In this document: positions 24,959 to 33,750 of the stretch, piece after piece | Layout: each line of letters starts with the position of its first letter | How positions within the stretch are numbered: position 1 is the stretch's first letter | NCBI GenBank assembly: GCA_910578815.1 | Contig: CAJTSE010000001.1 | Location: 225,161 to 289,160, forward strand | DNA from: an uncultured Acetatifactor sp. | GTDB taxonomy: Bacteria; Bacillota; Clostridia; Lachnospirales; Lachnospiraceae | DNA length: 64,000 nucleotides | Direction of reading: 5' to 3' | Position numbers and translations under genes: made by a program | Notes under the pieces: generated by a model | Told to the model about the DNA's origin: nothing | The model's input: only the letters and a program-made list of their open reading frames with translations | Databases searched by the model: none

Positions 24959-26432
24959 CTTTCAATCCCTCCTGTGCCGTCTCAATCGCTTCCTTCACCG
25001 CCGCTGCTTTCTGAATACATTCCCTGTATTCCTTCTCCGGCACGCTGTCTGCCACAATGCCTGCCCCGGAACGGATGAATACCTTCCCGTTCTTGGAAAA
25101 GGCCAGCCGGATGGCAATACAGGTATCCAGACTGCCGGTAAAGGAAATGTAACCGATGGCTCCGCCGTAAATGCCCCGCTTGTTATTCTCCAGTTCATTG
25201 ATGATCTGGCAGGCCCTGAGCTTGGGGGCTCCCGACAGGGTTCCCGCCGGCAGGATGGCATCCACCGCATCCAGCGCATCCCGGTCCTCTCGGATGATGC
25301 CGCTGACAGTGGATCCCAGGTGCATCACATGAGAATACCGTTCCACGGACATATATTTATCCACCTGCACCGTCCCCACGCGGCTGAGCTTCCCGATGTC
25401 GTTCCTCCCTAAGTCCACCAGCATGTTATGCTCCGCCCGTTCCTTTTCGTCCGCCCGCAGCTCCTGCTCCAGCAGCCGGTCTTCCTCTTCCGTCCTGCCC
25501 CGTGGCCTGGTTCCCGCCAGCGGAAAAGTATATAGCTTATCCTGCTCCAGCTTTACCAGTGTCTCCGGGCTGGCTCCGGCAATCTCGCCGTCCGCACCTG
25601 AAAAGTAAAACATATATGGGGACGGATTCTTGATTCTCAGCACCCGGTAAGCGTCCAGCAGGCTTCCTTCCATCTCCGCCTCCAGCCGGTTGGAAAGCAC
25701 CACCTGAAAAATGTCCCCTTCCCGGATATAGCCTTTGGCCTTTTCCACCATTCCGCAGTATGCCGCCTCGTTAAAAAGGGGACGAAAATCCGATTTCAGC
25801 TTCAAGGGATCATCTACCGCCTTCTCCCCTCTGCGGATCATCTGCTTCATTTCTTCCAGCTCCAGAATTGCCCGGTGATAATTTGTCTCCAGATCATCCG
25901 TCTTCACATTGACAATCAGCAGCAGCCGCTGCCTTTCATTGTCAAAGGCTATTACCTTGTGAAACAGCATCAGGTTTACATCTTGAAAGCCCTCCTGATC
26001 TTCCGCATCCAACTCCAGCTTAGGTTCTGCATACTTAATATAATCGTAAGAGAAATACCCCACCAAACCGCCTGTAAAGGAAGGCAGAGCTCCCAGCCTG
26101 GGACTGCGGTTCTCCCGGATCAGATTACGGATACAGCTGCGGACGTCCTCTTTAACTGTCTGCACTGCCAGCGGCGTCTTGATTTTCACCGTACCATCGC
26201 AGCAAGTGAGCTCCAGCGCCGGGTCATATCCCAAAAAGGAATACCGGCCCCATCGCTTCTCTGCATCCACGCTTTCCAGCAGGAAAACATGTCTGCTGAC
26301 CTTCTTCAAAATCCGCAGCATTTCCAGGGGCGTGCAAATGTCCGCAAGCATCTCCGTGCAGACGGGGATCAGTCCGTAATCTCCCTGTGCCGCCAGTTTT
26401 TTACATTCCTCCAGTGTCAGGTTTGTCTTCAT
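24942..26432 (-). CDS. trpE: Anthranilate synthase component I
   Basis: A 496-residue enzyme converting chorismate and ammonia to anthranilate. The tryptophan feedback-site motif LLES is present near the N-terminus (HVFLLESVDAEKRWGRYSF), and the catalytic chorismate-binding domain has SPETLVKL, GTRPRGRTEEED, HNMLVDLGRNDIGK and AGTLSGAPKLRA. I chose ATG 26432 behind AAGGAG at eight-base spacing. The frame stays open upstream to 26567, but that stretch is the T-box terminator and leader. The stop overlaps the trpGD start by 17 bases, so the two subunits are translationally coupled. Confidence 0.96.
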   Translation of the reverse strand: MKTNLTLEECKKLAAQGDYGLIPVCTEMLADICTPLEMLRILKKVSRHVFLLESVDAEKRWGRYSFLGYDPALELTCCDGTVKIKTPLAVQTVKEDVRSCIRNLIRENRSPRLGALPSFTGGLVGYFSYDYIKYAEPKLELDAEDQEGFQDVNLMLFHKVIAFDNERQRLLLIVNVKTDDLETNYHRAILELEEMKQMIRRGEKAVDDPLKLKSDFRPLFNEAAYCGMVEKAKGYIREGDIFQVVLSNRLEAEMEGSLLDAYRVLRIKNPSPYMFYFSGADGEIAGASPETLVKLEQDKLYTFPLAGTRPRGRTEEEDRLLEQELRADEKERAEHNMLVDLGRNDIGKLSRVGTVQVDKYMSVERYSHVMHLGSTVSGIIREDRDALDAVDAILPAGTLSGAPKLRACQIINELENNKRGIYGGAIGYISFTGSLDTCIAIRLAFSKNGKVFIRSGAGIVADSVPEKEYRECIQKAAAVKEAIETAQEGLKDDSFD

Positions 26433-26531
26433 GAGCAAATCTCCTTTCCTGTCTGCGGCCTGGCTTCCTGCTGTATTCACGTAAACAGGTTCGAACGGCT
26501 TCCCTTCAGACCTGATTCCGTTTATCCACGC

Positions 26532-26571
26532 AAAAAAGTCCCTGGCAGAATCATTTTGTTCTGCCAAGGAC
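26532..26571 (-). terminator. T-box regulated terminator
   Basis: GTCCTTGGCAGAA and TTCTGCCAGGGAC form the stem, followed by six Ts. The 5' arm follows the T-box sequence, the standard arrangement for mutually exclusive antiterminator and terminator. Confidence 0.92.
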
Positions 26572-26926
26572 GAGAATACAATTTCCCCGCGGTGCCACCT
26601 TGCTTCGTCTAATAAGACGCTCTCTTAAGATACTATGTACATAAAGTGTACCATTATATCCCTGCCACCTCACGCGTGCCTCACGTCGCAGTATACTCAG
26701 ATAATCAGATTAAATCCCCGTTTTCTTTTCGCCGCGCCCTCCGTGGTCCATTTAACAGCCTGCGTTCCGACCTTTCTCAGCCTCCGGTCTCTCTGTAAGT
26801 GCACGCACCAAGTCGTTACAAAACAAATATCCTGCAGTAACGACCGGCGGCAGCCCTCCCGTTTTCCTATCGGTAAAGCCGCACCGTTTTTATTTCCACA
26901 TCTACGGTTTATGTCTGCTATTCATT
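26532..26926 (-). ncRNA. Tryptophan T-box leader of the trp operon
   Basis: This untranslated leader senses uncharged tRNA-Trp. Reading the minus strand it contains the conserved AGAGAG segment, a specifier loop with codon TGG (26748-26750) followed by ACC, and the T-box AAGGTGGCACCGCGG (26587-26601), which pairs with the tRNA acceptor end to form the antiterminator. A terminator follows at 26532-26571. The specifier TGG agrees with the downstream trp genes. The 5' part (about 26815-26926) is longer than a minimal T-box and holds an additional strong hairpin GTCGTTAC/GTAACGAC, whose role is unclear. Confidence 0.92.
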
Positions 26927-26932
26927 TTTAAC

Positions 26933-26961
26933 ATCTTACTCCACACTTAAAAATGTGTCAA
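26933..26961 (-). promoter_or_regulatory. Promoter of the trp operon
   Basis: Consensus TTGACA and TAAGAT with 17-base spacing on the minus strand, placing the start about 395 bases before the end of the terminator. It begins only 20 bases after the stop codon of the SGNH gene. Confidence 0.85.
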
Positions 26962-26981
26962 GTACTTATTTGCAGAAAAAT

Positions 26982-27755
26982 TTATTTTCTGAATCCCTTC
27001 CCGATGAACGGCACCTCAAAAAAGTCTTCCGGATTCTTCCGAATCAAATAGTCAATATAATTTCCCACCATCAGCCCATAGCTGTAATACCCCATTGCAT
27101 TAGGATGAAAGCCCAGCGCAAAGGTTTTCCTCATTTCCTCATCATAAACCGGTCCGTCATGAGCCATGTCAATCAAATAGGTAAATGAAAACAGCCGGCA
27201 CATTTTTTTCATTTCATCTGCAATCCCACAAATAACCGGATCTCCCGCCTCTTCCCCCCGCCTCTGCATGGATACCAAAAAAATCCTGGCGTCCTTCTCC
27301 ATTCTTTTCAGCTTGGAAACAATGCGCCCTATATTTCCAAAAAAAGTATCCGGATTGCTTTCCGGCTCCTCCGGATGAATATCTTCCACACTGCCGACGG
27401 GATGGCCGCATACAAAAACGTCATTATTTCCCAAAGCTATAATATATGCCTGATTCCATTGCCAGAAATCATTTTTGTCGGCCCAGCTCTCATAAAATTC
27501 CCTGGCTGTCATACCGCCCCTGGAATAATTATGATACACAGTTCCTGTCAGTCGTTCCAGCACCGCAGGCCAGGAGTACTCATACATATCATGATAGATA
27601 ATATTTCCATCCTCATCATGAGATTCAAATTCTCCCGATGACAGAGAATCACCGATTACCCCGATTTCTTTAAAAATGCCCGCAAACCCGCAGGCCGCCT
27701 TCAGATTGTCCAGAGGCTTTTCCCCTGGTGTCAATGTAAATAAATCCAGATTCAT
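26982..27755 (-). CDS. SGNH/GDSL-type hydrolase
   Basis: A 257-residue putative esterase or acyl hydrolase. Block I is GVIGDSLSSGE with the nucleophile Ser, block II Gly is in YSRGGMTARE, block III Asn in IIALGNNDV, and the C-terminal catalytic His is in GFHPNAMGY. No signal peptide is visible, so it appears cytoplasmic. The start overlaps the stop of the MFS gene by four bases (ATGA), and the MFS start overlaps the TrmB gene, so the three genes form a tightly coupled operon. A likely scheme is import of an esterified compound by the MFS protein, then hydrolysis. The substrate is unknown. Confidence 0.85.
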   Translation of the reverse strand: MNLDLFTLTPGEKPLDNLKAACGFAGIFKEIGVIGDSLSSGEFESHDEDGNIIYHDMYEYSWPAVLERLTGTVYHNYSRGGMTAREFYESWADKNDFWQWNQAYIIALGNNDVFVCGHPVGSVEDIHPEEPESNPDTFFGNIGRIVSKLKRMEKDARIFLVSMQRRGEEAGDPVICGIADEMKKMCRLFSFTYLIDMAHDGPVYDEEMRKTFALGFHPNAMGYYSYGLMVGNYIDYLIRKNPEDFFEVPFIGKGFRK

Positions 27756-29173
27756 TTTGCCCTCCTGTTATTTGTTTTGTCCCATTCCGCGCCGGTAACC
27801 TTTTTTAAATCCAGGCCGCGGGTTTCCCCGACAAACTTCCAGATGATCAGAATTGCCCCGATCAACCCCGGAATGGTCAATCCGAGATACATGTAACCAA
27901 AGGTTTCCTTAGGGATCAACGGCAGCAGCACAATCGTCACAATCGTCGCCAGTCCGCCGATAATCCCGTTGAGCAGAGTATTGATCACCGTTACGGAAGA
28001 ACGCAGATTTGTCGGTGAAGATTCCGAAAACATAATGCCGCCGATGGTATCTCCCGCCCCCCAATAGCTGCCCATAAAGCCGCCGATGGCAAAGCCTGTC
28101 AGTACCGGCGTCCAGTCCAGCATGGAACTGGCAATAAACGTTCCGTAACAGAGCACCGCCGAGCAGGACATGGCAATAATCGTGATTTTCCTGCCGAACC
28201 GGTCTGAGACAAGTCCAGCCGCAAATGTCATCAGAGCATTTCCCAGCGGGTAAAAATACAGTGCCAGCGTAATGGCTTCCTCCGTCATCAGCGCCGCTTC
28301 CTTCATAACTGTATTGTAAGTTGCCGTGGCAAGAGACGCGGAATAAAATAAACAACATGCCAGCATCAGGAATCTTAACTGTCGATGCTTAAAGGCAAAT
28401 TTTACAGCATTGATTATACCGCCCTGGGCATTGCTGTTTTTCTCATCCCTGGTCTGTTTTTCCCTGTCCTCCGGCGAAGTTTTCAGATATTTCACCCTGT
28501 TGACCAGAAAGGTATTGGTCTCCTTCGCAAAGAGCAGCGCCGCCAGGGAAAGGACAAAACCAAGAATAGCAGGCACCAGATATACCAGATGCCAACGTTC
28601 GCTCTGATTCTGCATCAGCGTCTCCCGCAGCAAAGGAATGAGCAGTGTTCCCAATATAGCCACAGCTTTTATCAGCGCATAATTGCGCGCGCGGTTCTTC
28701 TCACTGGAGCATTCCAAAATGTAAACGCACTGCATGTCATGAGAAACCATGAAGCCCATAAGCGTACCGCCTACCATGTAAACAATAATATTGTCGGAGA
28801 GATAGACCAGAAACAGACCCAGTCCCATCATAAAGGTGTTAATAACCAAAAAGGGCTTCCTGCCAAATCGGTCCGCCAGCGGACGGTAAAATACGATCAG
28901 CAGCGTCACCGGGTAGGTAATAAAGCCCAGGGCTGAGGACAGGGACAGGCCTTCGCCATACTCCATCCCCATGTTCTGCACAAAAAATTCGTTAATAATG
29001 TTAGATTGAAACTGAATGGAAATCGTGGACGCTATCTCGTCAATAATGTAAATCAAAGACAGCACCATAAAAAGATACAGCATATAAAATCGGTTACTTC
29101 TTGACTGAAGCTGCTTTTCCCTGCGGATCAGTTCTCTCGCTTCCCGCTCTTTCATGACTTCAACGTTCTTCAT
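27752..29173 (-). CDS. MFS transporter
   Basis: A 473-residue major facilitator with 12 predicted helices. The loop 2-3 motif is RPLADRFGRKPFLV and its pseudo-repeat in the second half is GLVSDRFGRKITII. Charged N- and C-terminal tails face the cytoplasm. The layout resembles metabolite:H+ symporters more than drug efflux pumps, but the substrate cannot be read. The start at 29173 has GGAGGAAGG upstream and overlaps the TrmB-like gene by 14 bases. The stop overlaps the hydrolase start. Confidence 0.9.
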   Translation of the reverse strand: MKNVEVMKEREARELIRREKQLQSRSNRFYMLYLFMVLSLIYIIDEIASTISIQFQSNIINEFFVQNMGMEYGEGLSLSSALGFITYPVTLLIVFYRPLADRFGRKPFLVINTFMMGLGLFLVYLSDNIIVYMVGGTLMGFMVSHDMQCVYILECSSEKNRARNYALIKAVAILGTLLIPLLRETLMQNQSERWHLVYLVPAILGFVLSLAALLFAKETNTFLVNRVKYLKTSPEDREKQTRDEKNSNAQGGIINAVKFAFKHRQLRFLMLACCLFYSASLATATYNTVMKEAALMTEEAITLALYFYPLGNALMTFAAGLVSDRFGRKITIIAMSCSAVLCYGTFIASSMLDWTPVLTGFAIGGFMGSYWGAGDTIGGIMFSESSPTNLRSSVTVINTLLNGIIGGLATIVTIVLLPLIPKETFGYMYLGLTIPGLIGAILIIWKFVGETRGLDLKKVTGAEWDKTNNRRAK

Positions 29174-30017
29174 CTTTTCCCTTCCTCCTTTGAAAATCGT
29201 ACACCATGAAATTCTTTGTCATATCCTCCGTGATCTCCAGTTCTTCTGCCAGATTTTGAATCACCTGCAGGAATCCTTCACTTGAATTCCTGCCGCAGAG
29301 CAGGCCATGCTTTTCCATATATTTATACCAGAATATATTTAAGACAATTTCATCTGTCGCCAGCGAAACAACGGCATGATTACCGGTACAGGTATAAATA
29401 TCCCTGGCCCCGGCCCCGCCGCTTTCCCCGTTCAAGCACTGAACGCCGTCAACAATCAGGGTCATCCTCCGATAAGGAAACAGCCTGGAAGCATCGCCAA
29501 GCCGATAGGAAAAGATAACCGCGCCCTCCAAATCTATTTTCTCAAAGGTAAAAATATAGACTTTAACGCCTCTCTTTACGGCATTCTCCAGAGCTCCATG
29601 CAAAAACTCAAATTCATTCTGCCAGATGGAAAGAGAAATCTCCCCTGCTGCTCCGTCGATCAGCGCTGCCGCCTTTTTGAGGAATTTGTCATAGCCCACT
29701 ATATTCAACACATAATCCCCGTTTTCTTTCCCGTCAGCCAGACCTTTCAGAAATTCCTCCGCCCTGTCAATCGCTTCCTCGCTTTCCTTTTTCATCCGGG
29801 CAATCAGCTTATCATATTCCAGAGGTATATAATAATTCGGCTCCCCCTCCAGCCGAATCAGGATCCCCTTCCCTACCAGACGGTTGACCACTTCATACAC
29901 CAAAGACCTCGAAACCCCGGATAACTTGGCAATCTCGTAGCCGTTTAACATTTTGTTCCGCAAAAGGGTCGTATAGACCTTTTCCTCATTCTGAGAAAAA
30001 CCCAAACCTTCTAACAT
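29160..30017 (-). CDS. TrmB-family transcriptional regulator
   Basis: A 285-residue regulator. The N-terminal winged helix (about 1-75; GFSQNEEKVYTTLLRN, then GYEIAKLSGVSRSLVYEVVNRLVGKG split over two helices) is of the TrmB type. It is followed by a short coiled coil and a PLD-like ligand or dimer domain (about 110-255). TrmB proteins typically sense sugars or related metabolites and control adjacent transport genes. It heads the MFS/SGNH operon and probably regulates it; an inverted repeat overlaps its promoter (30031-30064). Confidence 0.88.
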   Translation of the reverse strand: MLEGLGFSQNEEKVYTTLLRNKMLNGYEIAKLSGVSRSLVYEVVNRLVGKGILIRLEGEPNYYIPLEYDKLIARMKKESEEAIDRAEEFLKGLADGKENGDYVLNIVGYDKFLKKAAALIDGAAGEISLSIWQNEFEFLHGALENAVKRGVKVYIFTFEKIDLEGAVIFSYRLGDASRLFPYRRMTLIVDGVQCLNGESGGAGARDIYTCTGNHAVVSLATDEIVLNIFWYKYMEKHGLLCGRNSSEGFLQVIQNLAEELEITEDMTKNFMVYDFQRRKGKDEER

Positions 30018-30057
30018 AACCGCTCACTTTCTTATAGTAGTCATATCCCTCACCACT

Positions 30058-30085
30058 ATTATAACAAACAATAAAAATCCGTCAA
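30058..30085 (-). promoter_or_regulatory. Promoter and candidate operator of the TrmB operon
   Basis: TTGACG and consensus TATAAT with 16-base spacing on the minus strand. The imperfect inverted repeat CTTATAGTAGT (30031-30041) and ACCACTATTATAA (30052-30064) overlaps the -10 and the start region, well placed for autorepression. Confidence 0.7.
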
Positions 30086-30161
30086 GTATTTGTACAAAAT
30101 TGCCTTCCCAGACTGGCGCAAAATACCTTTCCTGCGTTCCGGCATATGTGGAAATGCACCA

Positions 30162-30224
30162 TAAAAATACCTCTCAGGCAGATTTTGGTTATTTCTAAAT
30201 TCCCATCATCTACTCAAGAGGTAT
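30162..30224 (-). terminator. Long-loop hairpin after the phosphoesterase gene
   Basis: CTCAAGAGGTAT and ATACCTCTCAG pair across a loop of about 35 bases. On the minus strand the 3' arm runs into TTTTTA. The long loop makes it weaker than a standard intrinsic terminator, and its arms may serve another purpose. Confidence 0.45.
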
Positions 30225-30267
30225 GATCTCATTTTTGGTAAAAAATTGCCGCTTTCACTTTTTCTTT

Positions 30268-31137
30268 TCACACGGCGTCCCCCGGCAGCAGCTCCCGGAC
30301 AGCCCGCTCCCAGCATTCCTCCGGTATTTCCGGCCATATGCACTGCCCTGTTTTCTGCCGGCACAGCTCCATGGCCCGGTCAAGCACGTCTGCATGGTCG
30401 ATGGCCACACCTTTCAGCATGTACCCGGTAACCTCGCACCAGTACGGCGCATAGGCATCCAGTCCAGACACCCCGATCTGCCGGACGGCCTCTTCCGTAT
30501 CATACGGAAGGCTGACAAACTCTCGCCCCCAGTCTCCATCTGCGCCTTCAAGAATCATAAACTGAGCCTGTCCGCCGCTGCAGATGGGCACGCCCACCGA
30601 GCCTGGGTTCCATATCTTTTTCCCCTGACAGCAGATCTCGCCCTGTACATGGGTATGTCCGCACAGTATATAAGGACTGCTCTCGCTTTCCGCCACTTCC
30701 CGAACGGCCTTCCCGCCCGGCAGCAGCTTCTCGTTTACCCTGCGAGGAGAACCGTGACAGATGGTCAAGGTCGGAAGCCCGGAAAAGGAAAGGATCTGAC
30801 TTATGGGCAGACTTTTGAAGAATTCCAGATCCCGCCCCGTCAGCTGCTCATAAGCATAAAGCAGGCACCCTGACGCGGAGTTGCCCTTTTTATATCCCGC
30901 CTCACCCATATTCCGATAATTAAGCATATATTCTTCCCTGTTTCCCCGAATACAGTAACAGGTATACTTACTTTGCAGCTCATACAGATAATCCAGGGTC
31001 TCCCGCAAACAGGGAAGTTCACCCGAATAATCCCCCAAAATGATAAATTTGGTAATGCCCCTGGATAACGCATACGCAGTACATTCCCGAAAGGAGGTAA
31101 TATTTCCGTGAATATCCGCCAAAACAGCCAGTATCAT
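30268..31137 (-). CDS. Metallophosphoesterase, YfcE/diadenosine-type
   Basis: A 289-residue calcineurin-like phosphoesterase. Metal-binding motifs are LADIHGN (D-x-H), ILGDYSG (GD), IRGNREEY (GN-R/H-E/D), CHGSP and CGHTHVQ (GHTH). This matches small predicted phosphodiesterases of the MPP family with an additional C-terminal segment (about 215-289) of unknown role. The start at 31137 is preceded by GGAGG at six bases; an ATG four codons upstream is itself part of that site. It is transcribed alone. The substrate is unknown. Confidence 0.88.
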   Translation of the reverse strand: MILAVLADIHGNITSFRECTAYALSRGITKFIILGDYSGELPCLRETLDYLYELQSKYTCYCIRGNREEYMLNYRNMGEAGYKKGNSASGCLLYAYEQLTGRDLEFFKSLPISQILSFSGLPTLTICHGSPRRVNEKLLPGGKAVREVAESESSPYILCGHTHVQGEICCQGKKIWNPGSVGVPICSGGQAQFMILEGADGDWGREFVSLPYDTEEAVRQIGVSGLDAYAPYWCEVTGYMLKGVAIDHADVLDRAMELCRQKTGQCIWPEIPEECWERAVRELLPGDAV

Positions 31138-31224
31138 ACAAACCTCCATGTCGCGACTTTGCAGTAACTATAATCCGGATGAAAATTAGAAGTACTTTTC
31201 AAGCTGACTTCCCATGAAACAGAC

Positions 31225-32370
31225 TCATCTGACGCTCTCCACTACACCAGTATCTCCGTAATAATGCACCGGCGTATTTCCTCTGGAAAAGACCCACATA
31301 TTCTTAATCTGTCCTTCCAGCTCATCATAGCTCCACTTACGTCTGCTTCGCGCCACGCAGTTAGGGTCATTGACCGAAAATCCCCCCTCGTCATATCCAT
31401 AAACAACAATAAAATGACCTGCCGCCGTAAAATAGCCGGGGCCCATGGAAAGAATAATAATCTCCCCGTCATCCAACACCGTCTTCATCTCACTCTCAGA
31501 CGCCTTTGGCTGCCGCACCCGGATTCCGTATTCCGACGGCATCTCTTCCATCAGCGCCCAGGCCGTTCCCACTCCCGATATGTAGCATCCGTTCTCCATA
31601 CTGTAATTTCCCACCCGGTCGGGAGTAATACTTTCATCACCCGTCAGGTAATAAAGTGCCATGGAAAGGCATGTGGGACCGCATCCCGAAAGACCGATAC
31701 AGCTCTTATCTCCGTATTCCACATAGCCCCATCTGGGATCCCACTGCAAAAACAGAGGATAATCCTGTTCCTTCTCGCCGTCTGTCAGCCCTCCTGCCGC
31801 CTTCCGCTTCGGTCCGTCCCAGCGGGATGCAAAATCTGCCATTTCCGGATTATTGGCCAAAGCCTCCAGAAGCTTGTCCGGATAATCCAAATGCCGCTCC
31901 AGAATACCCGCAATCATCTCGCTGTCTTCTCCCAGCTCCCGCAGCCGCTCCAGCACTTCCCGCTTACTTCTCTTCTCAGGACTTTCCACATACTCAAGGG
32001 CACACTGATCCGGATAGCTCTCGCACCAATCCGTAATATCCCGTACTTCACCACCATTTTCCCGCTGTCCGGTACTTCCCTGCCCATCGGCATCATCCGA
32101 CTGCCTATCGCCTGCCTGTCCTCCGGCATTCTCCGGCAGGATTTCCACCGTCCTGCCTTCCGGTGCCCCATTTACATTCCATACCGCACCGGTTACCGAA
32201 ACTTCTCCCTTTTTCCCGTTCAACTGCCTGTCCAGCTCTCTCAGATCCTTTTGCAGCCCTGACAGATTTATCAAACAGGTAACTGCCAGCAGCATTGAAC
32301 ACACGCATAGTCCCAGTAAGATAAAGCCCTTCCGCCTGTTTTGCCCCTTGCCTTTTTTCTTATTCCGCAT
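31225..32370 (-). CDS. Membrane-anchored C39-like cysteine peptidase
   Basis: A 381-residue protein. A basic N-terminus precedes one membrane helix (about 16-36; FILLGLCVCSMLLAVTCL), so the rest is outside the cell. A low-complexity region follows, then a helical segment, then a C39_2 papain-like domain (about 205-365): catalytic Cys in SGCGPTCLSMAL, His in AGHFIVVYGY and the third residue in NDPNC. There is no ABC transporter domain, so it is not a bacteriocin exporter-processing enzyme. I chose the ATG at 32370. An in-frame start at 32463 would add 31 basic residues but has no ribosome binding site. The target is unknown; cell-wall or surface-protein cleavage is likely. Confidence 0.82.
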   Translation of the reverse strand: MRNKKKGKGQNRRKGFILLGLCVCSMLLAVTCLINLSGLQKDLRELDRQLNGKKGEVSVTGAVWNVNGAPEGRTVEILPENAGGQAGDRQSDDADGQGSTGQRENGGEVRDITDWCESYPDQCALEYVESPEKRSKREVLERLRELGEDSEMIAGILERHLDYPDKLLEALANNPEMADFASRWDGPKRKAAGGLTDGEKEQDYPLFLQWDPRWGYVEYGDKSCIGLSGCGPTCLSMALYYLTGDESITPDRVGNYSMENGCYISGVGTAWALMEEMPSEYGIRVRQPKASESEMKTVLDDGEIIILSMGPGYFTAAGHFIVVYGYDEGGFSVNDPNCVARSRRKWSYDELEGQIKNMWVFSRGNTPVHYYGDTGVVESVR

Positions 32371-32532
32371 ATCCTTGTGCCTTCCTCTTGTGATGTTATC
32401 CGAAATGCTTTTGCTCCGCCTTTGCGATATGGCGGGCCTTTCGACTGCTTTTGTCTCTGTCATTTATTATGGCACAAAAATGTATCCGGTTTCCATAAAT
32501 ATCCTGAATAAAATATTAAGATTTCATTATCT

Positions 32533-33726
32533 TTACACCAGTCTTACCGTCTCCCTGGCAATGGCAAGCTCCTCATTGGTGGGAATCACCAGCACAGAAG
32601 TCCTGCTGTCGGCAGTGGAAATCACCGTATCCTCTCCCCGCTTACCGTTGGCCTGCTGATCAATCTTCACGCCCAGATACCCCAGATACTCACAGACAAA
32701 GGTACGGACAATGGCAGCGTTTTCCCCTACGCCGGCAGTAAAGCAGATCGCGTCCACCCCGTTCATGGCCGCGGCATAGGCACCGATATATTTTGCCACA
32801 TTGTAGCAGAAGGCCTTCAGCGCACGGGCGGCATTTTCATCCCCCTTATGATAGCCTTCTTCCAGATCGCGGAAATCGGAAGAAAGATTATCCGACAGCC
32901 CCAGCACCCCGGATTTTTTATTCAGCACCGTCATGATCTCATCAATGCTCTTGTTTTCCTTATGGGCAAGGAACTCAATAATGGCGGGATCAATATCGCC
33001 GCAGCGTGTCCCCATGATCAAGCCCTGAAGAGGCGTCAGTCCCATGGATGTGTCAATACAACGGCCCTGTTTTACGGCGGATACGCTGGCCCCGTTTCCC
33101 AGATGGCAGACCACGATTTTCAGGTTCTCATAACTCATTCCCAGCACCTCTGCCGCCCTGTGGGACACATAAGAATGGCTGGTGCCATGGAAGCCGTAAC
33201 GCCTGATCTTATATTTCCTGTAATATTCATACGGCAGACCGTACATATAGGCCTCTTCCGGCATCGTCTGATGAAATGCGGTGTCAAATACAGCCACCAT
33301 GGGTGTATTCGGCATCAATGCCCTGCAGGCGTTAATACCGATCAAATTTGCGGGATTGTGGAGAGGCGCAAGATCATTGCATTCCTCAATGGCCTTCATC
33401 ACCTCGTCGTCGATTACCACGGACTGAGCAAATTTCTCCCCGCCGTGTACTACCCGGTGTCCCACCGCACCGATTTCCTCAAGGCTCTTTACCACGCCGG
33501 TTTTGGGATTGGTCAGCGCATCCAAAACCAGACGGATTGCCTCGGTGTGATCCGGCATGGGCGTCACGTTCTTTTCCTTTTCTCCGCCTTCCGGCGCATA
33601 AGTAATCATGCTTCCCTCAATGCCGATCCTCTCACAAAGCCCCTTTGCCAGACAGTTTTCAGACTTGGAGTCAATCAGCTGAAACTTCAAAGAAGAGCTC
33701 CCGCAGTTAATAACCAATATTTTCAT
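32533..33726 (-). CDS. ackA: Acetate kinase
   Basis: A 397-residue enzyme forming ATP and acetate from acetyl phosphate. The N-terminal signature is ILVINCGSSSLKFQLID, the second is VGHRVVHGGEKFAQS, and the ATP-site motifs include RRYGFHGTSH, HLGNGASVSAV and FTAGVGENAA. Length is typical. It lies 24 bases downstream of pta in the same operon, giving the standard acetate-producing ATP pathway of fermenters. Confidence 0.98.
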   Translation of the reverse strand: MKILVINCGSSSLKFQLIDSKSENCLAKGLCERIGIEGSMITYAPEGGEKEKNVTPMPDHTEAIRLVLDALTNPKTGVVKSLEEIGAVGHRVVHGGEKFAQSVVIDDEVMKAIEECNDLAPLHNPANLIGINACRALMPNTPMVAVFDTAFHQTMPEEAYMYGLPYEYYRKYKIRRYGFHGTSHSYVSHRAAEVLGMSYENLKIVVCHLGNGASVSAVKQGRCIDTSMGLTPLQGLIMGTRCGDIDPAIIEFLAHKENKSIDEIMTVLNKKSGVLGLSDNLSSDFRDLEEGYHKGDENAARALKAFCYNVAKYIGAYAAAMNGVDAICFTAGVGENAAIVRTFVCEYLGYLGVKIDQQANGKRGEDTVISTADSRTSVLVIPTNEELAIARETVRLV

Positions 33727-33750
33727 GTTCGTTTGTCCTTTCTTTTCGCC

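Noticed and set aside
26433..26567. N-terminal extension of trpE by 45 codons
   Set aside because: This stretch is the T-box terminator and leader; the start at 26432 has AAGGAG at proper distance.
31264..32262. Long plus-strand open frame (332 codons)
   Set aside because: Antisense to the C39-like peptidase gene, whose catalytic motifs and membrane helix are clear.
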